11,774 nucleotides of DNA from Pseudomonadota bacterium (lineage in GTDB: Bacteria; Pseudomonadota; Gammaproteobacteria; Steroidobacterales; Steroidobacteraceae), in NCBI GenBank assembly GCA_021817875.1, contig JAKAFQ010000078.1, forward strand, positions 1 to 11,774, given 5' to 3'. Below the pieces are notes generated by a model that was given only the letters and a program-made list of their open reading frames with translations, was not told the origin of the DNA and did not search any database. Below, in pieces: positions 1 through 7,278 of this stretch (positions are counted from its first letter, which is position 1; each line of letters opens with the position of its first letter). The translations under genes were made by a program, and so were the position numbers.

Positions 1-347
1 GCGGTGTCCGAGATGTCTTCGAGCAGGCTCGGCACCTCCGTCTTGCTCGGCAGCTGGCGCAGTAACGCGCCGAACGATCGGCGCAGTTCCCGCAACTGCT
101 GCTGGTATACCTTGAGGTTGGCCGCCACACCGTGCTTGATGATGAATTCCTGGCGGAGCTGGCGCTCGCGGGCCTCGTTCGCGAGCAGCTGCGGACGCAC
201 CGTCTGCCAGACGAACAGGTATACCAGGAACAGTGTCAGCACCAGAAACGTCGCCGCCACCGCGCCGATGCGCACCGCGAGCGGCCAGCGTCCGGGGTCG
301 CGGGGGTCCAGATCGCGCAGTTCCTCCATCAGCTGCTGGACGTTCAT
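1..347 (-). CDS. pilO: Type IV pilus inner-membrane alignment protein PilO (partial, N-terminal part)
   Basis: PilO pairs with PilN in the inner membrane and links the cytoplasmic PilM ring to PilP and the PilQ secretin, aligning the type IV pilus machine. The 115 visible codons begin MNVQQLMEELRDLDPRD, the typical PilO opening. A hydrophobic segment at about residues 26-47 (single membrane anchor) follows, then a charged, probably coiled-coil stretch at about 50-100 (REQ- and LRELRR-like), and the start of the periplasmic domain. Usual length is about 205 residues, so roughly 90 C-terminal residues lie beyond the left edge. The start ATG overlaps the pilN stop as ATGA, which indicates translational coupling. 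pilP and pilQ are expected further left. Identification rests on sequence style plus the pilM-pilN-pilO order. Confidence 0.93.
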   Translation of the reverse strand, partial: MNVQQLMEELRDLDPRDPGRWPLAVRIGAVAATFLVLTLFLVYLFVWQTVRPQLLANEARERQLRQEFIIKHGVAANLKVYQQQLRELRRSFGALLRQLPSKTEVPSLLEDISDT

Positions 348-952
348 CGGGCCCTTCCCCCCGCCGCTCGGCGGCCTGCAATCTTGTCCTTGGCGCCCAC
401 CGCGGCTTTGGCGGGCTTCGGTGCGACGACCTGGGCATTCAGGGTGAAGGTGGAGCCGGGTACCCCGTGACCGGCCTTGATCACCTGCAGCTGCGCGTTG
501 GAGAGCCAGTGCGAGCCGTCGATGTTACGCATGAAATCCGAGACCCGCGTGCTCGACTGCGCTACGCCTTTGAACTGGATGTGGTCGCCCTTCTCGGCGA
601 CTTCCGTCAGGTAGAGGCCCTCGGGCACCGTGCGCACGATCTGGTCGAAGACGTGCACGATCTGCGGCCGCGAGCGCTGCAACTGCTCGATGACCTGCAT
701 GCGGGCGATGAACCGGTTCTCGGTCTTGCGCAGGGTGTTGATCTTGCCGATCTGCCCGTCGAGGCGCGCGATCTGGCTCTGCAGCAGTGCGTTGCGCGCG
801 CGCTGGGCGTCGATCAACGCGCTGTAGGTCAGGTGCACCGCGAAGGTGGCAACGCCGGCGCCGAGAGCGGCGGCCATGAGCGCCACCAGAAACATCTGCT
901 TGCGCTCTTTACGCTCGACCTCGCGCCACGGCAGCAGGTTGATGCGCGGCAT
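344..952 (-). CDS. pilN: Type IV pilus assembly protein PilN
   Basis: PilN is a bitopic inner-membrane protein whose short cytoplasmic tail docks into PilM and whose periplasmic ferredoxin-like domain pairs with PilO. The 202-residue product opens MPRINLLPWREVERKERK, which contains the INLLPWR PilM-binding motif. A membrane segment at about residues 21-45 and a heptad-like helical region (about 46-100) follow. A periplasmic domain with the VPEGLYLTEV and IQFKGVAQSSTRVSDFM blocks is typical of the family. The length fits known PilN proteins (about 200). An upstream in-frame extension exists, but the conserved motif fixes the start at 952, where the ATG shares one base with the pilM stop (TGATG). 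The basic, Ala/Arg-rich tail of about 25 residues looks disordered. Confidence 0.96.
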   Translation of the reverse strand: MPRINLLPWREVERKERKQMFLVALMAAALGAGVATFAVHLTYSALIDAQRARNALLQSQIARLDGQIGKINTLRKTENRFIARMQVIEQLQRSRPQIVHVFDQIVRTVPEGLYLTEVAEKGDHIQFKGVAQSSTRVSDFMRNIDGSHWLSNAQLQVIKAGHGVPGSTFTLNAQVVAPKPAKAAVGAKDKIAGRRAAGGRAR

Positions 953-2016
953 CAGTCGAAGCTCCTGAGCGCCAGACCGCAGGCCGTGAGCAGCGCGGTC
1001 GCATCGCGCTGCACGGCCTGCGTGCGGGCGCGTGCCGACAGCTTCATCTGACCGAACGGCTCGCCTTTCTCGGCGGCGATGCCGACTCGGCTGGCGATCA
1101 CGTCGGCGACCCCGGGGATGTTCGCGCAGCCGCCGCACACCAGGATCTTCTCCGGCTGCTCGCGGCCGGAGCCGGAAGCGAGATAAAACTGCAGGGATCG
1201 ATTGACCTGCTGCGTCATGTCGTCGATGAACGGATCGAGCACCTCGGATTGGTAGTTCCCCGGCAGCCCGCCTTCCTTTTTTGCGCGTCCGGCCTCCTCC
1301 AGAGACAGGCCATAGGTGCGCATGATCTCCTCTGTGAGCAGCTGGCCGCCGAAGGCGAAGTCGCGGGTGTAGATCACCTTCAGATTGCGCAGCACGCTGA
1401 AGGTCGTGCTGCTGGCGCCGAAGTCGACCACGGCGATGGTCCGTTCGAGTCCGCCGTCGGGCATCTGGTGCGTCATCAGCCGGCAGGCGTTCTCGAGCGC
1501 GAAAGCCTCGACATCGACGATCCGGGCAGTCAGACCGGCGGCCCTCACGGCCGCCTGGCGCTGCTCGACATTCTCGGTGCGGGTGGCGACCAGCAGCACG
1601 TCGTTGGTTTCCGGTTCCTTCTCCGATGGTCCGAGCACTTCGAAGTCGTAGCTCACCTCGTCCATGGGAAAGGGAATGTACTGGTCCGCCTGCATCTCGA
1701 CCTGAGCTTCGAGGTCATTGGGACGCAGGGATCTCGGCATCTGGATGATCTTGGTGATGGCCGCATCGCCACTGATCGCCAATGCCACTTCGGTGTTCTT
1801 GGTGCCGGAGCGCTTGACGGCACGACGCACCGCCTCACCGACCGCTTCGGCGTCGACGATGCTCTTCTCGTTGATCGAATTGGCGGGAGTGGGCTCGGCC
1901 GCGTACGACTCGACGCGATAGACACCGCCAGCCGCGCTCAGCTCTATCAGCTTGATCGAAGACGTGGTTATGTCAAGTCCGATCAGCGGTCGGTACTTCC
2001 GCGGGAAGAGCAACAT
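952..2016 (-). CDS. pilM: Type IV pilus assembly ATPase-like protein PilM
   Basis: PilM is a cytoplasmic actin/FtsA-like nucleotide-binding protein that binds the PilN tail and forms the cytoplasmic ring of the pilus alignment complex. Actin-fold motifs are visible: phosphate-1 loop GLDITTSSIKLIEL at residues 13-26, phosphate-2 loop VVDFGASS at 196-203, and an adenosine motif LVCGGCANIPG at 292-302. I chose the ATG at 2016. It gives 354 residues, the length I recall for Pseudomonas PilM, and has an AAGGA ribosome-binding site five bases upstream. An in-frame GTG at 2055 would add 13 basic residues and has a poorly placed ribosome-binding site. This is the first gene of pilMNO(PQ), divergent from the penicillin-binding protein gene. 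Confidence 0.97.
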   Translation of the reverse strand: MLLFPRKYRPLIGLDITTSSIKLIELSAAGGVYRVESYAAEPTPANSINEKSIVDAEAVGEAVRRAVKRSGTKNTEVALAISGDAAITKIIQMPRSLRPNDLEAQVEMQADQYIPFPMDEVSYDFEVLGPSEKEPETNDVLLVATRTENVEQRQAAVRAAGLTARIVDVEAFALENACRLMTHQMPDGGLERTIAVVDFGASSTTFSVLRNLKVIYTRDFAFGGQLLTEEIMRTYGLSLEEAGRAKKEGGLPGNYQSEVLDPFIDDMTQQVNRSLQFYLASGSGREQPEKILVCGGCANIPGVADVIASRVGIAAEKGEPFGQMKLSARARTQAVQRDATALLTACGLALRSFD

Positions 2017-2021
2017 TTTTT

Positions 2022-2026
2022 TCCTT
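2022..2026 (-). promoter_or_regulatory. Ribosome-binding site deciding the pilM start
   Basis: On the minus strand AAGGA is followed by five A residues and then ATG at 2016. This favours the internal ATG over the upstream in-frame GTG at 2055. Confidence 0.7.
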
Positions 2027-2075
2027 TTCAGGGTCTTACGCCTGAAAATGGCCACCCCTCGTGAACATTACTCTC

Positions 2076-2104
2076 AATATATATCAGCAGGAGGTTAAAT
2101 TGAA
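2076..2104 (-). promoter_or_regulatory. Candidate sigma-70 promoter for pilMNO
   Basis: Read on the minus strand, TTCAAT (2104 to 2099) and TATATT (2081 to 2076, five of six consensus bases) are separated by exactly 17 bases. The predicted transcript would start near 2069 and give a leader of about 50 bases before the pilM ATG. The -35 box is weak (three of six), so an activator may be needed. A perfect palindrome lies immediately upstream of it. Prediction only. Confidence 0.45.
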
Positions 2105-2120
2105 CGTGAGCCGGCTCACG
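2105..2120. promoter_or_regulatory. Perfect 16-bp palindrome, possible transcription-factor site upstream of pilM
   Basis: CGTGAGCCGGCTCACG is self-complementary over all 16 bases. It abuts the -35 box of the candidate pilM promoter, and its centre falls about 43 bases upstream of the predicted start, a typical position for an activator that contacts polymerase. The palindrome is seen directly; the regulatory role is inferred and the cognate regulator is unknown. Confidence 0.45.
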
Positions 2121-2606
2121 AATCCGCAGCCAGCGCCTTCGCGAGCGTATGCGCGAGGCGATCCGATCGGTCAGAACTTCCCTCCGTGGACAGGGTCTTT
2201 GAGTCTGGCGCCTCCTTACCGCTCGTCCCGGGTGGGAGGGTGGCTGTGCTAATATCCAGCAAAGCTGTGACCCCTGCCCGGGATCGCTCCAACCCGCAGC
2301 CGTCGTCGCGAGGGCCGTCGGTCGGGCGCAGTGTACCGATCGTGCCGGGCGCGCGCACGGGCTGTGTCCTGGCGGGGCACGGCAGCGGGCCCTCGGGTCG
2401 ACCGGTTCCCCCCGGCCGCGACCGGCGATCCGCATCGTTCAGGGGTGCGGTGGAAGGCGGACGCCGAGGTGCCCGGAAGCGGAGCCGGGTTCGCGTGTGC
2501 AGCACAGGGACATGGCACATGCCCGGGCTGAAACAGTAGCCTTCGGATCCTGAAAGTCCCCTTGCCTCAGGGAGGGGCGCGTCAAAGCACAGAGAGTTGT
2601 CATTCC
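2121..2606. other. Divergent intergenic region / PBP1a leader without a convincing gene
   Basis: This GC-rich stretch separates the pilM promoter area from the PBP1a start. Overlapping open frames on both strands give Arg/Pro/Ser-rich, low-complexity translations typical of noncoding high-GC DNA. An extended -10-like element TGCTAATAT (2247-2255) has no matching -35. If it is real, the PBP1a mRNA would have a leader of about 345 bases. I recognised no riboswitch family and no T-tract terminator. Confidence 0.4.
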
Positions 2607-5081
2607 GTGAACTGGAAGCGTTTTCGAGTTCCTGCTCTGGTCACCTCGGGTGCCGCTGTCGTCGTGCTCGGCGGCCTGTACGCGTATGCCTGCACGTACG
2701 TCTACCTGAACCCGTCTTTGCCGACACTGGCCCAGATGCACCACGTCGAGCTCAAGATACCGCTCCGGATCTATACCGTGGGGGGAGACCTCATCGCGCA
2801 GATCGGTGTCGAACAGCGCACGCCGGTGCGCTTCAGCGAGGTGCCCCCGATGGTGCGCGAGGCGTTCCTCGCGGCCGAGGATCACCGCTTCTATCAGGAA
2901 GGCGCATTCAATCTGGGGAGCCTGCTGCGCGCGGCGATCGTCAATCTCATCGAGGGCCGCAAGGCCCAGGGCGGCAGCACCATCACCATGGAGGCCGCCC
3001 GCAACCTGTTTCTGACCCTGCACAAGACCTGGCGGCGCAAGCTTCAGGAAAGTTTCGTCGCCTACCGGCTGGACCACAATTTCACCAAGGACGAGGTCTT
3101 CCAGCTCTATCTCAACGTCATTTATTTCGGCGAGCGCGCGTACGGCATCGCCGCCGCCGCGCAGACTTACTTCGGCAAGCCTCTCGGCCAGCTCACCCTG
3201 GCGGAGGCGGCGACTCTGGCGGGCATCGTTCAGGCGCCCTCGCTGTACAACCCGGTTGTCCATCCGCACCTGGCGGCGGTGCGACGCTCGTACGTCCTGA
3301 CGCGCATGCTCGATCTCGGCTACATCGATGCGTCCCGGGCCCAGGCAGCCGACCACGCGCCGATCGATGCACGCCTGCACGCGCCCCGGGTCGATGTACA
3401 GGCCCCCTACGTGGCCGCAATGGTGCTGCAGCAGATGCTGCAACAGTATGGTCCCGCGGCCGAGACGGACGGCTATCGCGTGTACACCACCCTCGATGGT
3501 CGGCTGCAGTCGGCTGCCGACCGGGCCGTGCAGCTTGGCCTGATTTCCTACGACCGGCGTCACGGCTGGCGCGGGCCCACGGGCCACACGGTGCTCGCCG
3601 CTGGTGCCGACGCGGGGCAGCTGCAAACCCTGGTGGATGAGTACGCTCCCATCGGCGTGCTCTCGCCGGCGGTCGTGGTGCAGGTGGGCAACAAGAGCGC
3701 CACGGTCTATGTCCGCTCACATGGGTTCGGCCGGATCACCTGGGGCGGGTTGTCCTGGGCGAGCAAGGCGCTGGGTGCGGGTCTGACCGGCCCTGCGCCG
3801 AAGACGGCGGGCGATGTGCTTTCCAGAGGCGATGTGGTGTACGTGGTTTGGCAGAGCAGCGGCGATGTCCGGCTCGCCCAGGTGCCTCAGGCGCAGGCCG
3901 CGCTCGTGGCCCTCGATCCGGACGACGGTGCGGTCGCCGCGCTCGTCGGTGGATTCGATTACTTCACCAGCAAGTTCAACCGTGCCACCCAGGCGCTGCG
4001 CCAGCCGGGCTCGGGATTCAAACCGTTCTATTATTCGGCCGCATTACATGCCGGTTACACGGCGGCGAGCACCTTTCTCAATGCTCCGCTGATGGTCGGG
4101 GGCGCGGGCGTGGAAGCGACCTGGCGGCCGCACAACGATACACGCACATTCGGTGGCCCGGTTCGGCTGCGGGTGGCGCTCGCTCATTCGCTCAATCTGG
4201 TGTCCATACGGCTGATGCGCGCGCTTGGGACTCAGTACGCCAGCCAGTACGCCAGCCGTTTCGGGTTCGACCCCTCGGCATTGCCCCAGAATCTCACTTT
4301 GGCGCTCGGCACCCTGGAGGCGACGCCGCTGCAGATGGCGACGGGTTACGCCGTGTTCGCCAATGGCGGCTACCGCGTCGAGCCGTATCTGATCGAGCGA
4401 ATCGAGAAGGCCTCGGGCAAGGTCATCTGGCAGGCCGCTCCGCGCATCGCCTGCCACGGCTGCGCTGCGCAGCCGGAAGCTCAGCCGGCTCTCCTGAGCG
4501 GTGCGGCACCGGCGTTCGATCCACAGGCCCGCTGCAGCGCTGCGGCGTCCCAGCTCGCAGATGGCGCAGCCTACATGCCCGCCGATCAGATCGCCCCGCG
4601 CGTCATCAGCGCCGACAACGACTTCATCATGACTTCGATGATGAGGGATGTCATCCGGTACGGTACGGGCGTGCGTGCGCTGGCATTGCACCGTGACGAC
4701 ATCGCGGGCAAGACGGGCACCAGTAATCAGTGGCGCGACGCCTGGTTCAACGGCTTTACGCCGAAGCTCGTGGCGACCGTCTGGGCGGGGTTCGACGACA
4801 ACCGCTCCCTCGGGTACGGTGAGGAGGGCGCGCACGTGGCGCTGCCGATCTGGATGCGCTTCATGCGGCGGGCGCTGCAGGGCGTTCCGCAGTGGCGCCG
4901 ACCCATGCCACCCGGCATCGTCACACTGCACATCTCACCTCGCAACGGTCTGCTGGTGAGCGACGAGAACCCGGACGGCATTCCGGAGGTGTTCATGGTC
5001 AATCATCTGCCGAGTGCCCGCAGCGCCCTCTCGAGCGGCCAGGGGACCCAGGGGCGGGCCTCCGCGGCTTCGATATTCTGA
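2607..5081 (+). CDS. mrcA: Bifunctional penicillin-binding protein 1A (class A PBP)
   Basis: Class A PBPs polymerise lipid II (glycosyltransferase, GT51) and cross-link stem peptides (transpeptidase) in the periplasm. Numbering is for the 824-residue product starting at GTG 2607. There is a short basic cytoplasmic tail, a membrane anchor at about 8-30, and GT51 motifs EDHRFY (catalytic Glu91), GGSTITMEAARN (122-133), a charged RRKLQESFVAYRLDHNFTKD block and LYLNVIYFGERAYGI. A PBP1a-type OB-like insert lies at about 310-430. The transpeptidase motifs are SGFK (nucleophile Ser469), SLN (528-530) and KTGTS (702-706). I preferred GTG 2607 to TTG 2562 because the latter has no ribosome-binding site and adds a non-conserved 15-residue tail; neither site is strong. 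Divergence from pilM is typical of gammaproteobacterial ponA/mrcA. Oddities are Glu in place of the usual second Gln of the STIT-QQ motif, and a Cys-rich insert at about 616-643. Confidence 0.95.
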   Translation: MNWKRFRVPALVTSGAAVVVLGGLYAYACTYVYLNPSLPTLAQMHHVELKIPLRIYTVGGDLIAQIGVEQRTPVRFSEVPPMVREAFLAAEDHRFYQEGAFNLGSLLRAAIVNLIEGRKAQGGSTITMEAARNLFLTLHKTWRRKLQESFVAYRLDHNFTKDEVFQLYLNVIYFGERAYGIAAAAQTYFGKPLGQLTLAEAATLAGIVQAPSLYNPVVHPHLAAVRRSYVLTRMLDLGYIDASRAQAADHAPIDARLHAPRVDVQAPYVAAMVLQQMLQQYGPAAETDGYRVYTTLDGRLQSAADRAVQLGLISYDRRHGWRGPTGHTVLAAGADAGQLQTLVDEYAPIGVLSPAVVVQVGNKSATVYVRSHGFGRITWGGLSWASKALGAGLTGPAPKTAGDVLSRGDVVYVVWQSSGDVRLAQVPQAQAALVALDPDDGAVAALVGGFDYFTSKFNRATQALRQPGSGFKPFYYSAALHAGYTAASTFLNAPLMVGGAGVEATWRPHNDTRTFGGPVRLRVALAHSLNLVSIRLMRALGTQYASQYASRFGFDPSALPQNLTLALGTLEATPLQMATGYAVFANGGYRVEPYLIERIEKASGKVIWQAAPRIACHGCAAQPEAQPALLSGAAPAFDPQARCSAAASQLADGAAYMPADQIAPRVISADNDFIMTSMMRDVIRYGTGVRALALHRDDIAGKTGTSNQWRDAWFNGFTPKLVATVWAGFDDNRSLGYGEEGAHVALPIWMRFMRRALQGVPQWRRPMPPGIVTLHISPRNGLLVSDENPDGIPEVFMVNHLPSARSALSSGQGTQGRASAASIF

Positions 5082-5728
5082 TGCCCCGCCGAGCCACAGT
5101 TCGCGGGGAGAACCTGCGGCGCGCGCTGGCGCAGGAGGCCGCGCGGCTCATGGCGGAGCACGGGATTCGCGATTTTCTCGTCGCCAAGCGCAAGGCGGCG
5201 GAGCGCTTCGGGGTGCTCGATGGCGCGGTGCTGCCCAAGAACACCGAGATCGAGACGGCGCTGGCCGAGTACCAGCGCCTGTTCGGCGGCGAGCTGCACC
5301 TCGAGTCTCTGCAGGCGCAGCGGCGCGCGGCGCTGTCGGCCATGCGATGGCTGCGCGAATTCGAGCCGCGGCTGGTTGGGCCGGTGCTGAGCGGCACCGC
5401 GACCGAGCATTCAGAGGTGCAGCTGCACCTGTTTGCCGACCGCGCGGAGTCGGTGGTATTGAGGCTGATCGACCTGGGCCTCGCGCACGAGGCCACCGAG
5501 AGACGGGTGCGGATGAGCCCGGAGCGGGTGTTGGCCTATCCGGGAGTGCGATTCGAGGTCGATGACCAGCCCATCGAGGCCACCGTTTTTCCGTGCGACG
5601 GCATCCGGCAGGCGCCGGTCAGCCCGGTCGACGGTCGGCCGATGCGGCGTGCCGGCGCGCTGGAAGTGCAGGCGCTGCTCGATGGACATCACCCGGACGA
5701 TGACGGGGCGGCCGGAACACACCGTTGA
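5081..5728 (+). CDS. Conserved hypothetical protein, possibly nucleotidyltransferase-like
   Basis: The 215-residue soluble protein opens MPRRATVRGENLRRALAQEA. It contains AHEGIRDF-like and AKRKAAERFGV blocks, then a central SGTATEHSEVQLHLFAD segment, and ends in an acidic, His/Asp-rich tail. It resembles short proteobacterial proteins variously labelled hypothetical or nucleotidyltransferase, often with a G-T-A-x-x-H-S-(D/E) core; I recall this from family style and have not verified it. The start ATG shares its A with the PBP1a stop (TGATG), so it is almost certainly translated from the PBP1a transcript. No signal peptide or membrane segment is visible, so it should act in the cytoplasm. Function is unknown. 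Coupling to PBP1a is the best clue, although it may only be positional. Confidence 0.8.
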   Translation: MPRRATVRGENLRRALAQEAARLMAEHGIRDFLVAKRKAAERFGVLDGAVLPKNTEIETALAEYQRLFGGELHLESLQAQRRAALSAMRWLREFEPRLVGPVLSGTATEHSEVQLHLFADRAESVVLRLIDLGLAHEATERRVRMSPERVLAYPGVRFEVDDQPIEATVFPCDGIRQAPVSPVDGRPMRRAGALEVQALLDGHHPDDDGAAGTHR

Positions 5729-5744
5729 ACGGCCTTTCCCGCGA

Positions 5745-5772
5745 CCCCGCCGGCGGCCCGAGCCGCGCGGGG
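5745..5772. terminator. GC-rich hairpin between convergent genes
   Basis: CCCCGC (5745-5750) pairs with GCGGGG (5767-5772), and GCGG (5753-5756) pairs with CCGC (5763-5766) around a six-base loop. It lies 17 bases past the hypothetical gene's stop and about 60 bases past the gltA stop, so it could serve both. There is no T-tract on either side, so intrinsic termination is uncertain. A second small hairpin, CGCGCC-TCA-GGCGCG followed by TTT on the plus strand (5828-5845), overlaps the gltA stop codon. Confidence 0.35.
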
Positions 5773-5833
5773 AATCCTCTCCAGGCGTCGTTTCGCCCTG
5801 CCGGCGCCGAATCCTCGAACCGCGGCCCGCGCC

Positions 5834-7132
5834 TCAGGCGCGTTTGGCGATGTCCAGGTAGTCGCGGCGGGTGGGTCCGGTATAGAGCTGCCGCGGACGT
5901 CCGATGCGCATCGCGGGGTCCGAGATCATCTCTTGCCAATGTGCCACCCAGCCCACCGTGCGCGCGATCGCGAACATCACGGTGAACATCGAGCGCGGAA
6001 TGCCGATGGCGCTGTAAATGATGCCAGAGTAGAAGTCGACATTCGGATAGAGCTTGCGCTCGATGAAGTATCCGTCCTGGAGGGCGATCTCCTCCAGCCG
6101 GAGCGCCAGCTCGAACAGCGGATTGTCGGACCGGCCGAGCCGCGAGAGCACCTTGTGGCACATCTCGCGGATGATCTTGGCGCGCGGATCGAAGTTTTTG
6201 TAGACCCGGTGGCCGAATCCCATCAGACGGACGTGGCTGGTCTTGTCCTTGACCTGGGCCAGGAACTTCGGAATGTTGTCGACCGTGCCGATCTGCTCGA
6301 GCATGTTGAGCACCGCCTCGTTGGCGCCGCCGTGCGCCGGGCCCCAGAGCGCCGAGACACCTGCGGCGATGGCCGCATAGGGATTGGTGCCGGTGCTGCC
6401 CGCCAGGCGTACCGTGGAGGTGCTGGCGTTCTGCTCATGGTCGGCGTGCAGAATGAACAGCAGGTCGAGCGCCTGTGCGGCAACCGGGTCGACGTGGTAG
6501 GGCTCGCACGGCACGGCGTAGAGCATGTGCAGCAGATTGCTGCAGTAATCGAGATCGTTGCGCGGATAGACGTAAGGCTGGCCGACGGCGTGCTTGTGGG
6601 CCGCCGCGGCGATGGTCGGTATCTTCGCGATGATGCGGTGAGCGAAGATCTCGCGCTGCCGCGGATTATAGATGTCCATCGTGTCGTGGTAGAACGCGGA
6701 CATCGAGGCCACCACGGCGGACACCATTGCCATGGGGTGCGCGTCATAATGGAAGCCATTGAAAAAGCGCAGCAGCGACTCGTTGATCATCGTGTGGTGG
6801 CGGATGCTGCCGCTGAACTCGTCGAGCTGCTTCCGCGACGGCAGCTCGCCGTGCAGCAGCAGGTAGGCCACCTCCGTGAAGGTGCTCTTCTCGGCCAGCT
6901 GCTCGACGGGGTAACCGCGGTAGAGCAGCACTCCGGCATCGCCGTCGATATAGGTGATGCGGCTTTCGGTCGAGGCGGTGACGCCGAACCCGGGGTCGTA
7001 CGTGAAGCTGCCGAGCTCTCTGTTGAGCGGGGCAATGTCGACCACGGACGGGCCGATGGTGCCCGGGCGGACGGACAGGCTCACCTTGCGGTCAGTGGCT
7101 CGGTCGACGAGCTCGATGGTCTTCTGGGTCAT
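5834..7132 (-). CDS. gltA: Type II (hexameric-type) citrate synthase
   Basis: Citrate synthase condenses acetyl-CoA with oxaloacetate to make citrate, the entry step of the TCA cycle, in the cytoplasm. The 432-residue protein (E. coli enzyme 427) carries the full signature: N-terminal beta domain with [19 protein letters not shown] and [22 protein letters not shown] at about 229-242; [12 protein letters not shown] with catalytic His267; [15 protein letters not shown] with His308; YPNVDFYSG with catalytic Asp366; and [13 protein letters not shown] RPRQLYTGP near the C-terminus. These correspond to E. coli His264, His305 and Asp362. The ATG at 7132 gives the expected N-terminus; only a weak GGAAG ribosome-binding site is visible about ten bases upstream. 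It is a single-gene unit, divergent from hemW across about 146 bases. A weak minus-strand promoter candidate in that gap is TTGATT, 16 bases, TAAACC (7235 to 7208). Confidence 0.98.
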   Translation of the reverse strand: MTQKTIELVDRATDRKVSLSVRPGTIGPSVVDIAPLNRELGSFTYDPGFGVTASTESRITYIDGDAGVLLYRGYPVEQLAEKSTFTEVAYLLLHGELPSRKQLDEFSGSIRHHTMINESLLRFFNGFHYDAHPMAMVSAVVASMSAFYHDTMDIYNPRQREIFAHRIIAKIPTIAAAAHKHAVGQPYVYPRNDLDYCSNLLHMLYAVPCEPYHVDPVAAQALDLLFILHADHEQNASTSTVRLAGSTGTNPYAAIAAGVSALWGPAHGGANEAVLNMLEQIGTVDNIPKFLAQVKDKTSHVRLMGFGHRVYKNFDPRAKIIREMCHKVLSRLGRSDNPLFELALRLEEIALQDGYFIERKLYPNVDFYSGIIYSAIGIPRSMFTVMFAIARTVGWVAHWQEMISDPAMRIGRPRQLYTGPTRRDYLDIAKRA

Positions 7133-7268
7133 TCGGTGGACGCTTCCATTGTTGAGCGGTTGGCGCCCAAGCGGGGGTGACTCGAGCGTCGTGGGAACGA
7201 AGCGGGAGGTTTACACGGTCCGCGCCTCGAATCAAGGTACAAGTGGACAAAGCAGCTTACCAGCGGGT

Positions 7269-7274
7269 AGGAGG
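7269..7274 (+). promoter_or_regulatory. Ribosome-binding site deciding the hemW start
   Basis: A perfect AGGAGG ends four bases before the ATG at 7279. The open frame extends 34 codons further upstream to 7177, but that part is not HemW-like, so the start is placed at 7279. Confidence 0.7.
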
Positions 7275-7278
7275 CGCG

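Noticed and set aside
953..1138. Upstream extension of pilN by 62 codons
   Set aside because: It overlaps the conserved pilM C-terminus, and the family motif MPRINLLPWRE places the true start at 952.
1249..2064. Plus-strand open frame of 271 codons opposite pilM
   Set aside because: Antisense of a conserved actin-like gene; no domain recognised.
2116..2520. Minus-strand frame of 134 codons and overlapping frames in the pilM-PBP1a gap
   Set aside because: Pro/Arg/Ser/Thr-rich low-complexity translation, no ribosome-binding site, several overlapping open frames as expected in noncoding GC-rich DNA.
2439..3626. Long minus-strand open frame (395 codons) opposite the PBP1a gene
   Set aside because: It mirrors codons of the clearly conserved PBP1a gene; the translation has no recognisable domain and is a GC-driven antisense shadow.
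5933..7180. Plus-strand open frame of 415 codons opposite gltA
   Set aside because: Antisense shadow of a gene with a full citrate synthase signature; Arg/Asp/Val-rich translation without motifs.
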